Assembly (NCBI GenBank): GCA_012728025.1
Contig: JAAYFX010000058.1
Coordinates: forward strand, 1-13,515
Source of the DNA: Clostridiales bacterium
GTDB lineage: Bacteria; Bacillota; Clostridia; Oscillospirales; Oscillospiraceae
Reading direction: 5' to 3'
DNA: 13,515 nt
The notes under the pieces were generated by a model, which saw only the letters and a list, made by a program, of their open reading frames with translations, was not told the DNA's origin and searched no databases. Every line of letters starts with the position of its first letter. The stretch's first letter is position 1. Made by a program: the position numbers and the translations under genes. This document shows positions 1-6,023 of this stretch, piece by piece.

Positions 1-54
1 ATACTGTAGAGTACAACTGATAAAAGCCCGATAAAAAGCTAATTAAAAAACAGC

Positions 55-91
55 AAAAAACCGCTCGGACAAATAGTCCGAGCGGTTTTTT
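55..91. terminator. Bidirectional rho-independent terminator
   Basis: A perfect 10-bp stem (ccgctcggac 61-70, gtccgagcgg 76-85) closes a 5-nt loop. It is flanked by six A on the left and six T on the right, so it reads as a terminator on both strands. It lies 14 nt past the stop of the minus-strand gene ending at 105. It probably also serves a convergent gene lying to the left of the window; positions 1-54 hold no recognisable gene. Confidence 0.93.
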
Positions 92-104
92 AAAAAGCGG
101 CGGC

Positions 105-389
105 TTATTCCTCATACATGGCAAGGCGGGTTTTCACACTATGCTCCTTGCAGGTGGGGCGGAACTTCTGGAAAAGCTCGGTTTCGGAGTGAGCCTGAAG
201 GTCCTCTAAGGTTTCCCACTTTTCAATGAGCATCATTTTTTTGGAATCGTCGGCGCTGATGTAAAAATCATACATCACATTGCCCTTGTCCTTGCGGGAG
301 CCTTCCACAAAGCCCTCGTCGCAGAGAACCTTGTAAAAGTCCTTCATGTCTGTTGTTTCGCTTATAAAGCTGCAGTTAATGACTATCAT
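105..389 (-). CDS. Antibiotic biosynthesis monooxygenase (ABM)-fold protein, YgiN-like putative quinol monooxygenase
   Basis: A 94-residue protein, the usual size for a single ABM domain (dimeric alpha-beta barrel). Visible hallmarks are an N-terminal strand (MIVINCSF), the G-N-V-M-Y-D-F-Y strand near residues 37-44, the E-K-W motif near 57-59 and an A-H near 66-67 followed by F-Q-K-F. Relatives include YgiN-type quinol monooxygenases and small stress or heme-related proteins, but many are uncharacterised, so substrate and reaction are unknown. I chose the ATG at 389 over the in-frame ATG at 464. It is preceded by GGAGGAAG at a good distance, and a candidate promoter (436-464) would start transcription downstream of the longer start. 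The gene appears monocistronic and ends at a strong terminator. It has no evident functional link with the leucine operon on its upstream side. Confidence 0.85.
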   Translation of the reverse strand: MIVINCSFISETTDMKDFYKVLCDEGFVEGSRKDKGNVMYDFYISADDSKKMMLIEKWETLEDLQAHSETELFQKFRPTCKEHSVKTRLAMYEE

Positions 390-435
390 ATACGCTTCCT
401 CCGTCAAATGTTCTGCCTTTCGGCTAATACAGCTA

Positions 436-464
436 ATGATAGCACCAAAATGCCCGCTTTTCAA
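436..464 (-). promoter_or_regulatory. Sigma-A-type promoter of the ABM-fold gene
   Basis: Read on the minus strand, TTGAAA (464-459) and TATCAT (441-436) are separated by exactly 17 nt. Transcription would begin near 429, giving a leader of about 40 nt before the ATG at 389. This is inferred from consensus match only. Confidence 0.6.
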
Positions 465-499
465 TTCCTTTGTGAAAAATTACAGCTTTTGTCTTATTA

Positions 500-620
500 G
501 GGCGTGTTGTCACTACCGTTCAACGCCCATCTTTTGACGAATTTCCCGCCATGCTGCGTTAAAAATTCTTGCAGTGGACAAACCACAACTGCGAATTTTT
601 GCCTTGCCTTGCGAAACGGG
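500..620. repeat. Imperfect palindromic intergenic element (MITE or REP-like, probably degraded)
   Basis: Between the ABM-gene promoter and the 3' end of leuB lies a nested set of inverted repeats. At the centre, 561-577 (aaaaattcttgcagtgg) pairs imperfectly with 583-600 (ccacaactgcgaattttt) around a 5-nt loop. Weaker complementarity extends outwards (about 545-558 with 601-618). The left end carries a small hairpin, GGGCG-TG-TTG (500-509) with CAACGCCC (521-528). The layout resembles dispersed non-coding palindromic elements of clostridial genomes. The right arm does not mirror the left end, so it may be truncated. No ORF is supported in 465-652. The element may also stabilise or end the leu transcript, for which no U-tract terminator is visible. 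Confidence 0.5.
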
Positions 621-652
621 TTCGGATTATATTGGCTAGGCTAGTTTCTCTA

Positions 653-1732
653 TTAAGCTGATAAAATCTTTTCGCAGACGGCTTTTCCAATCTCATGACA
701 GCCAAGAAGCCTTGTGCCCTCACTCATGGTATCGCCCGTTCGCAATCCTTCGTCCAAAACTGCCTCCACAGCCTTTTCAATTGCCTCGGCTTGCACTTCC
801 ATATCAAAGCTCATGCGGAGCATCATGGCGGCGGATAAAATCATGGCTAGAGGATTGGCAAGGTTTTTTCCCGCAATATCCGGAGCACTGCCATGGATAG
901 GCTCATAAAGCCCCCGAGTGCCGGAGCCAAGACTGCAAGAGCCAATCATGCCGATGCTGCCGCAAATTTGGCTGGCCTCGTCGGAAAGAATGTCCCCAAA
1001 GAGATTTTCCGTAACAATAACGTCAAACTGGGAGGGGTCACGAACAAGCTGCATGGCGCAGTTATCCACATACATATGGGAAAGCTCCACATCAGGATAT
1101 TGAACCGAAACCTCGTTTAAAACCCGCCGCCACAGCTTTGAAGAGTCCAGCACATTTGCCTTATCCACAGAGCAAACCTTTTTGTTCCGCAAAATGGCGG
1201 TTTTAAAGGCTACGTGGGCAATGCGCTCTATTTCATTTCGGGAATAGCCCATTATATCGCTGGCATATTCCTGACCATTTATCATTTCGGTTTTATGCTC
1301 GCCGAAATACGCCCCGCCTATAAGCTCCCTTACTATAATAAGGTCTATGCCCTTATCAACAATAGAGGGCTTAAGGGGAGAGGCGTCCCGAAGCTGGGGA
1401 AAAATCTTTGCCGGACGAAGGTTTGAATAAAGCTCCATCCCCGCACGAAGGCGCAAAAGCCCACGCTCGGGGCGCTTTTCCTTGGGAACTTCGTCCCACT
1501 TAGGGCCGCCTATGGCAGACATGAGAACACTGTCCGAGGAAAGGCAGGTTTTAAGGCTTTCCTCAGGCAGGGGGTCACCGAAGCGGTCAATGGCCTCGCC
1601 CCCCATGGGGGCATCCATATAGTTGAAGCTGATTGCATACTTTTCGGAGATTGCATCCAACACGGCAAGGGCCTGCTCCATTATTTCGGGGCCTATACCG
1701 TCCCCACGGATTATCGCTATGTTTTTTGTCAT
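653..1732 (-). CDS. leuB: 3-isopropylmalate dehydrogenase LeuB
   Basis: Oxidatively decarboxylates (2R,3S)-3-isopropylmalate to 4-methyl-2-oxopentanoate with NAD+ in the cytoplasm, the third enzymatic stage of the leucine branch. At 359 residues it has the family's usual length. Visible features are the N-terminal G-D-G-I-G-P-E motif (residues 10-16), substrate arginines R96, R106 and R135, catalytic Y142 and K191, metal-binding D223, D247 and D251, and the NAD-binding segment Y-E-P-I-H-G-S-A-P-D-I-A-G (276-288). The aspartate D285 fits NAD rather than NADP preference. The ATG at 1732 lies 1 nt after the leuD stop and uses AGAGGG inside the leuD 3' end, so the two are probably translationally coupled. 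It is the last gene of leuACDB. Confidence 0.97.
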   Translation of the reverse strand: MTKNIAIIRGDGIGPEIMEQALAVLDAISEKYAISFNYMDAPMGGEAIDRFGDPLPEESLKTCLSSDSVLMSAIGGPKWDEVPKEKRPERGLLRLRAGMELYSNLRPAKIFPQLRDASPLKPSIVDKGIDLIIVRELIGGAYFGEHKTEMINGQEYASDIMGYSRNEIERIAHVAFKTAILRNKKVCSVDKANVLDSSKLWRRVLNEVSVQYPDVELSHMYVDNCAMQLVRDPSQFDVIVTENLFGDILSDEASQICGSIGMIGSCSLGSGTRGLYEPIHGSAPDIAGKNLANPLAMILSAAMMLRMSFDMEVQAEAIEKAVEAVLDEGLRTGDTMSEGTRLLGCHEIGKAVCEKILSA

Positions 1733-1733
1733 T

Positions 1734-2222
1734 TTATCTGCCCTCTTTTATAGAATTCATAAGCCCGCCCTTATCTATCATGTTTTTTATAAACTCCGGA
1801 AAGGGGGCGGCCTTATAGCTTTCGCCCTTTGTAAGATTTTCTATAACTCCTGTGTCAAAGTCAACGGAGACTTCGTCACCCTCGTTTATATTTTCGGCGG
1901 CCTCGTCGCACTCTAAAATTGCAAGACCTATGTTTATGCTGTTTCTATAAAAAATCCTCGCAAAGCTTTTGGCTATAACACAGGAGATGCCCGACGCCTT
2001 AATGGCAATGGGAGCATGCTCACGAGAGGAGCCACAGCCAAAGTTTTGCCCTGCCACCATAATGTCGCCGTCTTTAACACGGCTGACAAAGCTTTTGTCC
2101 AAGTCCTCCATACAGTGGGAGGCAAGCTCTTTAACGTCCTGAGTGGCAAGATAGCGGGCGGGGATTATAACGTCGGTGTCCACGTTGTTGCCGTATTTTA
2201 TTGCGTTTCCCTGAGCTTTCAT
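1734..2222 (-). CDS. leuD: 3-isopropylmalate dehydratase small subunit LeuD
   Basis: Swivel-domain subunit that pairs with LeuC to isomerise 2-isopropylmalate to 3-isopropylmalate. At 162 residues it belongs to the short LeuD type found in clostridia and archaea, shorter than the roughly 200-residue enterobacterial form. The conserved aconitase-swivel motif G-Q-N-F-G-C-G-S-S-R-E-H-A-P spans residues 58-71, and an N-V-D-T-D-V-I-I-P motif lies near 13-21. The ATG overlaps the leuC stop by 4 nt (ATGA). Its Shine-Dalgarno AAGGAGG is embedded in the last leuC codons, so the two subunits are probably made in equal amounts by translational coupling. The swivel/catalytic subunit pair could in principle act on homoaconitate or citramalate-derived substrates, but the surrounding leu genes make isopropylmalate the natural assignment. 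Confidence 0.96.
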   Translation of the reverse strand: MKAQGNAIKYGNNVDTDVIIPARYLATQDVKELASHCMEDLDKSFVSRVKDGDIMVAGQNFGCGSSREHAPIAIKASGISCVIAKSFARIFYRNSINIGLAILECDEAAENINEGDEVSVDFDTGVIENLTKGESYKAAPFPEFIKNMIDKGGLMNSIKEGR

Positions 2223-3487
2223 ATGATTTCTACCTCCTTGGGATGGCTTATATGCCCTGTAATGGCGCTGGCAGCTGCAACAGCGGGAGAGGCAAGATAA
2301 ACCTCACTTTCTGTGTGACCCATGCGCCCTACAAAGTTGCGGTTTGTGGTGGACACACAGCGCTCACCTGATGCTAAAATGCCCATGTGACCCCCAAGGC
2401 ATGGGCCGCAGGTGGGGGTGGAAACTATGCAGCCAGCCTCCATGAAGATTTTCGTGTAGCCCCTGTCGATGCATTCCATATAAATTTTAGGGGTGGCGGG
2501 GATAACAATGGCCCGCAGACCCTTTTTTATCCGCCTGCCCTTTAAAATCTCTGCCGCTGCCGCCATATCCTCTATGTTGCCGTTGGTGCAGCTTCCTATG
2601 ACCACTTGGTCAATTTCAATATCTCCGCCCTCACTTGCAGGATGGGTGTTTTCCGGAAGATGGGGATAGGAAACTGTGCAGGGAACGGAGGCGAGGTCAA
2701 TGTCTATAACCCTGTCGTAAGAGGCGTCAGAGTCGGCGCTGAAAGCCTGCCACTTGCGGTTACAGCGGTCTTTCATATACTCAATTGTTATTTCGTCCAC
2801 AGGGAAAATGCCGTTTTTTGCCCCCGCTTCTATTGCCATGTTTGATATTGTAAGCCTGTCGCTCATTGTAAGGTTTTTAAGCCCCTCACCGGAAAACTCC
2901 AAGGATTTATAAAGAGCGCCATCCACACCTATCATGCCGATAAGGTGGAGGATAACATCCTTGCCGCTGACGTATTTCCCCATTTCCCCCCTAAGGTTCA
3001 CCTTTATGGCAGAGGGCACCTTAAACCAGCCTTCTCCCGTTGCCATGGCAGCTGCCATGTCCGTTGAGCCAACTCCTGTGGAAAAAGCTCCTAGTGCGCC
3101 ATAGGTACAGGTGTGGCTATCTGCTCCTATTGCCGTTTCCCCAGGAGCTATAAGTCCCTTTTCGGGAATAAGGGCATGCTCTATGCCCATTTCACCCACA
3201 TCATAAAAATGCTCTAAGTCAAAGCGCTTTGCAAAGCTGCGGCATTTTTTGCAGCTTTCCGCCGACTTTATGTCCTTATTAGGGGCAAAGTGGTCCATAA
3301 CAAGGGTTATACGGGCATTTTTATCAACAGTTTCAAAACCTGCCTTGTAAAACTCGTTTATAGCCACAGGGCCGGTTATATCGTTTGCCAGAACAAGGTC
3401 AAGCCTTGCCTTTATAAGCTGACCTGCCTCCACATGGGAAAGACCTGCATGGGCGGCAAGTATTTTTTGCGTCATTGTCATTGCCAT
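2219..3487 (-). CDS. leuC: 3-isopropylmalate dehydratase large subunit LeuC
   Basis: Catalytic, iron-sulfur subunit of isopropylmalate isomerase, acting as a heterodimer with LeuD in the cytoplasm. The 422-residue length matches the clostridial/archaeal type rather than the longer E. coli type. The three [4Fe-4S] ligands are visible as C300 (in G-S-C-T-N-G) and C360/C363 (in T-C-G-P-C-L-G-G). Further aconitase-family signatures are D-H-F-A-P-N (65-70) and G-A-D-S-H-T-C-T-Y-G-A-L-G (121-133). The chosen start (ATG at 3487) follows GAAAGGAAAT at about 8 nt; in-frame ATGs at 3481 and 3475 are alternatives that would trim only a few residues. It lies 51 nt downstream of leuA with no credible terminator between. 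Confidence 0.96.
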   Translation of the reverse strand: MAMTMTQKILAAHAGLSHVEAGQLIKARLDLVLANDITGPVAINEFYKAGFETVDKNARITLVMDHFAPNKDIKSAESCKKCRSFAKRFDLEHFYDVGEMGIEHALIPEKGLIAPGETAIGADSHTCTYGALGAFSTGVGSTDMAAAMATGEGWFKVPSAIKVNLRGEMGKYVSGKDVILHLIGMIGVDGALYKSLEFSGEGLKNLTMSDRLTISNMAIEAGAKNGIFPVDEITIEYMKDRCNRKWQAFSADSDASYDRVIDIDLASVPCTVSYPHLPENTHPASEGGDIEIDQVVIGSCTNGNIEDMAAAAEILKGRRIKKGLRAIVIPATPKIYMECIDRGYTKIFMEAGCIVSTPTCGPCLGGHMGILASGERCVSTTNRNFVGRMGHTESEVYLASPAVAAASAITGHISHPKEVEII

Positions 3488-3538
3488 TATAATTATTTCC
3501 TTTCAGACGTACCGCTTCTAGGCTGGCGGAAAAAGAGC

Positions 3539-5044
3539 CTAAATGCCGCCCACAATTTTGTTTATGCCGTTTACATAGGCACGGATGGAGGACTCTATAA
3601 TATCCGTTGACAGTCCACAGCCGGTGTATAGGTTTTTGCCGGCTTTAAGCTTAACCACAGCCTCGCCCATGGCATCCTCGCCGTCGGTTACGGCATTAAG
3701 TCTAAAGTTATCAAGGAAAATATCCAAGCCTGTAATGCGGTCTATGGCCTTATAAGCGGCGTCTATTGGGCCTGTGCCCATGGCGACTTCCTCGATAAGC
3801 TCATCGCCTTTTTTAATCTTTATTGTGGCAACATTGGGCGTGTCTGTTCCCGTTGTAACCATATGGCTAACAAGCTCATAGGTTTCGGAAACCCCATGGG
3901 TATTAGACAGGGCAAGAGCCTCAATATCGCTGTCGGTAAGGCTTTTTTTCTTGTCGGCAAGAGCCTTGAAGCGATTGAATACATCATCAAGCTGCTCTTT
4001 TGTAAGCTCATAGCCAAGCTGGGAAAGGCGGTCACGCAGGGCGTGTTTTCCGCTGTGCTTACCTAAAACCATGGTGTTTTCAGGTATGCCCACATCTGTG
4101 GACTTCATTATTTCATAAGTAAGAGCATTTGCCAAAACCCCATGCTGGTGGATGCCGGATTCGTGGGCAAAGGCATTTGCCCCCACTATGGACTTACTGG
4201 GGGAAACGGGAACACCGGTTATGGAGGACAAAAGCTTACTGGACTTGTAGATTTGGTGGGTGTCCACGCCGCACTCCATCTGGTAATATTCCCTGCGGGT
4301 TTTAAGAGCCATAACGATTTCTTCAAGGCTTGCGTTTCCTGCCCTTTCGCCTATGCCGTTAATTGTACATTCCACCTGTGTTGCCCCTGCTTGCAGACAG
4401 GCAAGGGAGTTTGCAACTCCCATTCCCAAGTCGTCATGGCAATGGCAGGAAATGTCCACATTTTCGATGCCTTTTGTGTTTTCCCGAAGATAGCTTATAA
4501 GTTCGAACATTTCCATGGGGGTGGAATAGCCCACAGTGTCGGGGATGTTTAAAACTGTTGCTCCGGCGTTTATGGCGGTTTCACAGCATTTGACCAAAAA
4601 GTCCCTGTCGCTGCGGGAGGCATCCTCTGCGGAAAACTCTATATCCTCGCAAAAAGATTTTGCATAAGAAACATGCTTTGTGATGCTTTCCAAAACCTGC
4701 TCACGGCTCATTTTAAGCTTAAACTCCATGTGTATGTCGCTTGTTGCAAGGAAAACGTGAATGCGCGGGTACTTCGCGCCTTTAACGGCATTCCAAGCGG
4801 CGTCAATGTCTCCCTGTGTGCAGCGGGCGAGACTTGCAACCTTACAGCGTTCTACGGTTTTGGAGATAGCTTCAACACTTTTAAAGTCCTCCGGCGAGGC
4901 TATGGCAAAGCCTGCCTCTATAACATCAACACCCAGAGCGTCAAGCTGTCTTGCCATTTCCAGCTTTTCACTTAAATTCATGCTGCATCCGGGAGACTGC
5001 TCACCGTCCCTCAGGGTGGTGTCAAAGACCTTTATTTTCCTCAT
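3539..5044 (-). CDS. leuA: 2-isopropylmalate synthase LeuA
   Basis: Condenses acetyl-CoA with 3-methyl-2-oxobutanoate, the committed step of leucine synthesis. The 501-residue protein has a DRE-TIM barrel: T-T-L-R-D-G-E-Q at 9-16 (R12, D13), metal ligands in H-C-H-D-D (H201, H203) and N237 within G-E-R-A-G-N-A-S. A linker follows, with H-E-S-G-I-H-Q-H-G at 294-302. The C-terminal LeuA regulatory domain (about 380-501) is the part that normally binds leucine for feedback inhibition. Its presence, together with the downstream leuCDB genes, favours isopropylmalate synthase over citramalate or homocitrate synthase. The ATG at 5044 follows AAGGAGGT by about 13 nt. It is the first gene of the operon, directly downstream of a leucine-type T-box leader. 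Confidence 0.96.
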   Translation of the reverse strand: MRKIKVFDTTLRDGEQSPGCSMNLSEKLEMARQLDALGVDVIEAGFAIASPEDFKSVEAISKTVERCKVASLARCTQGDIDAAWNAVKGAKYPRIHVFLATSDIHMEFKLKMSREQVLESITKHVSYAKSFCEDIEFSAEDASRSDRDFLVKCCETAINAGATVLNIPDTVGYSTPMEMFELISYLRENTKGIENVDISCHCHDDLGMGVANSLACLQAGATQVECTINGIGERAGNASLEEIVMALKTRREYYQMECGVDTHQIYKSSKLLSSITGVPVSPSKSIVGANAFAHESGIHQHGVLANALTYEIMKSTDVGIPENTMVLGKHSGKHALRDRLSQLGYELTKEQLDDVFNRFKALADKKKSLTDSDIEALALSNTHGVSETYELVSHMVTTGTDTPNVATIKIKKGDELIEEVAMGTGPIDAAYKAIDRITGLDIFLDNFRLNAVTDGEDAMGEAVVKLKAGKNLYTGCGLSTDIIESSIRAYVNGINKIVGGI

Positions 5045-5070
5045 ATTATAAATTTAACCTCCTTTTTAGA

Positions 5071-5350
5071 TAACAAAAAAAGCCCTTGTCTTCTACATTT
5101 AGAAGACGAAGGCTTAAAAGCATCCGCGGTACCACTTCAATTGACAGTAAACTGTCCGCTTTCAGCATCGAGTTCAATGCTGCCTCTTTGGTAACGGTGA
5201 GGAAATCCGGTGCGGCCTTGGGCAAAATGCCTTCAGCCGACTGCTCAAGGGTGAGTTCGCAAATGTCACAGCATACCGTCTTACACCAATGTAACGGCTC
5301 TCTTTGATGCCCTTGACCTGCTTTGTCCCTGTCGTCGCATTTAATTTATT
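5071..5350 (-). promoter_or_regulatory. T-box riboswitch leader of leuACDB, leucine (CUC) specifier
   Basis: On the minus strand the leader carries the T-box core AGTGGTACCGCGGA (about 5136-5123), where the uncharged tRNA 3' end would pair. Stem I is recognisable from AGAGAGCCG (GA motif) and a GGTG distal loop (about 5305-5280). Its lower helix pairs TCAAGGG (5316-5310) with CCCTTGA (5251-5245). In the loop directly above that helix, the segment GAA-CTC-A places the codon CTC at 5255-5253, the expected site of the specifier. This indicates sensing of uncharged tRNA-Leu(GAG). Stem I, the specifier and the terminator are read directly; intermediate stems II/III were not folded. Established T-box behaviour is antitermination when leucyl-tRNA runs low. 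Confidence 0.94.
5074..5113 (-). terminator. Regulated terminator of the leuA T-box leader
   Basis: Read on the minus strand, GCCTTCGTCTTCT (5113-5101) pairs with AGAAGACAAGGGC (5094-5082) around a 6-nt loop, followed by seven U (5081-5075). The ascending arm contains CTTC, which can pair instead with GAAG next to the T-box core. This is the mutually exclusive antiterminator arrangement. Confidence 0.93.
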
Positions 5351-5356
5351 GTGCTA

Positions 5357-5386
5357 AAGCTAACACAGGCAAAGAGTCTTTGTCAA
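5357..5386 (-). promoter_or_regulatory. Candidate promoter of the leu operon
   Basis: On the minus strand a perfect TTGACA (5386-5381) lies 18 nt from a weak TAGCTT (5362-5357). Transcription would start near 5350, just ahead of the T-box stem I. The -35 box is convincing and the -10 box is poor, so the exact hexamer may be misplaced by a few bases. Confidence 0.5.
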
Positions 5387-5430
5387 GAGGAATTTGAATT
5401 TTTGTATATATCGCCCATATACTAAGATTA

Positions 5431-5455
5431 CAAGAAGCCGATTATGAGCTTCTTG
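5431..5455. repeat. Perfect 8-bp inverted repeat between the divergent promoters
   Basis: CAAGAAGC (5431-5438) and GCTTCTTG (5448-5455) flank a 9-bp spacer in the 178-bp gap separating the two divergent promoters. It lies upstream of both start points. It could be an operator for a dimeric regulator of one or both operons. It is not followed by a T-tract, so it is not a terminator. No regulator family is assigned. Confidence 0.4.
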
Positions 5456-5564
5456 TTAGAGTAAAAAGGGAAAACAAAAGGGTTTTCAGTTGTTTTGAAG
5501 AAAAGCCCGATAGAATGAATATAAAAGCAGGAGGAAGCAGAGAGAAATTTAGATAAACATACAG

Positions 5565-5594
5565 TTGACAATTTCTTTTTTATTGTTGTATGAT
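5565..5594 (+). promoter_or_regulatory. Sigma-A-type promoter of the ilv operon
   Basis: TTGACA (5565-5570) and TATGAT (5589-5594) are separated by an 18-bp T-rich spacer. Transcription would begin near 5601, immediately upstream of the T-box stem I, which supports the call. Confidence 0.85.
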
Positions 5595-5600
5595 AGGTGC

Positions 5601-5902
5601 AATCAAATATTCAAATGCTATGATGGGAACGAGTAGTTATAAGTCAGTCCAAAGAGAGCCGTTAAACAGGTGAAAGACGGTGTCATGTCTTATTTATGAA
5701 AATCATCCCGAAGCAGTTTGCTGAAAGGCTTTTTGCCTGTGTAAGTATAAACGGCTGCGCCCGTTACAGCGCCGAAGGTTATTAGACCTTCAGAAGTGGT
5801 TCTTTTTCGGCAGTGCAGCGCCAGAAAAAGAGCAAGAAGAGTGGTACCGCAGAGGTTTTTGCCTTTGTCTCTTAAGTTATGCGTGAGAGACAGGGGCTTT
5901 TT
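5601..5902 (+). promoter_or_regulatory. T-box riboswitch leader of ilvBNCD, isoleucine (AUC) specifier
   Basis: Stem I is marked by GGGAACGAGTAG (5625 on), AGAGAGCCG (5653-5661) and a GGTG distal loop (5669-5672). The lower helix can pair GGGA (5625-5628) with TCCC (5706-5709). Directly before it, GAAAATCA places the codon ATC at 5702-5704, the same position relative to the helix as the CTC in the leu leader. The T-box core TGGTACCGC is at 5842-5850. Between them are a 6-bp hairpin GAAGGT/ACCTTC (5774-5791) and an 8-bp helix TCTTTTTC (5801-5808) with GAAAAAGA (5824-5831). Prediction: uncharged tRNA-Ile(GAU) promotes readthrough into ilvB. The specifier is assigned by eye, without a covariance model. 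Confidence 0.93.
5861..5902 (+). terminator. Regulated terminator of the ilv T-box leader
   Basis: GCCTTTGTCTCT (5861-5872) pairs with AGAGACAGGGGC (5886-5897), a 12-bp stem including G-U pairs, followed by TTTTT (5898-5902). It directly follows the T-box core, as expected for the default-off structure. Confidence 0.92.
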
Positions 5903-5942
5903 GTATATAAACACACATTACCGATTTAAAGTAGTAGAAGAA

Positions 5943-6023
5943 ATGGCCAAGAAAATGACTTTAAGGAAGTACAAAGGGGTGCTGCCCATGCTTCCGGTAA
6001 AAAACAGGAGGAATGAGCTTTGA
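5943..6023 (+). CDS. Possible 26-residue basic leader ORF coupled to ilvB
   Basis: An ATG at 5943 opens 26 codons (begins M-A-K-K-M-T-L-R-K-Y) and ends at TGA 6021-6023. That stop overlaps the TTG start of ilvB (TTGA). The product would be very basic, with several Lys and Arg and five Leu, and matches no family I know. It lies after the T-box terminator, so it would be transcribed only on readthrough. Its start has only a weak purine-rich stretch (AGTAGAAGAA) in front. The ribosome binding site of ilvB (AGGAGG) lies inside its final codons. It may serve translational coupling, or be chance; an open frame this short has little statistical weight. Confidence 0.3.
   Translation: MAKKMTLRKYKGVLPMLPVKNRRNEL
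6006..6011 (+). promoter_or_regulatory. Ribosome binding site fixing the TTG start of ilvB
   Basis: AGGAGG ends 8 nt before the TTG at 6020. An ATG at 6013 lies 1 nt from the same AGGAGG, too close for initiation. It is also out of frame with ilvB and opens only about 20 codons, so TTG is the supported start. Confidence 0.8.

Noticed and set aside
3488..3538. Terminator or attenuator between leuA and leuC
   Set aside because: Only a 4-bp CCGC/GCGG stem with a 10-nt loop is present and no U-tract follows; the gap is most simply an ordinary operon spacer.
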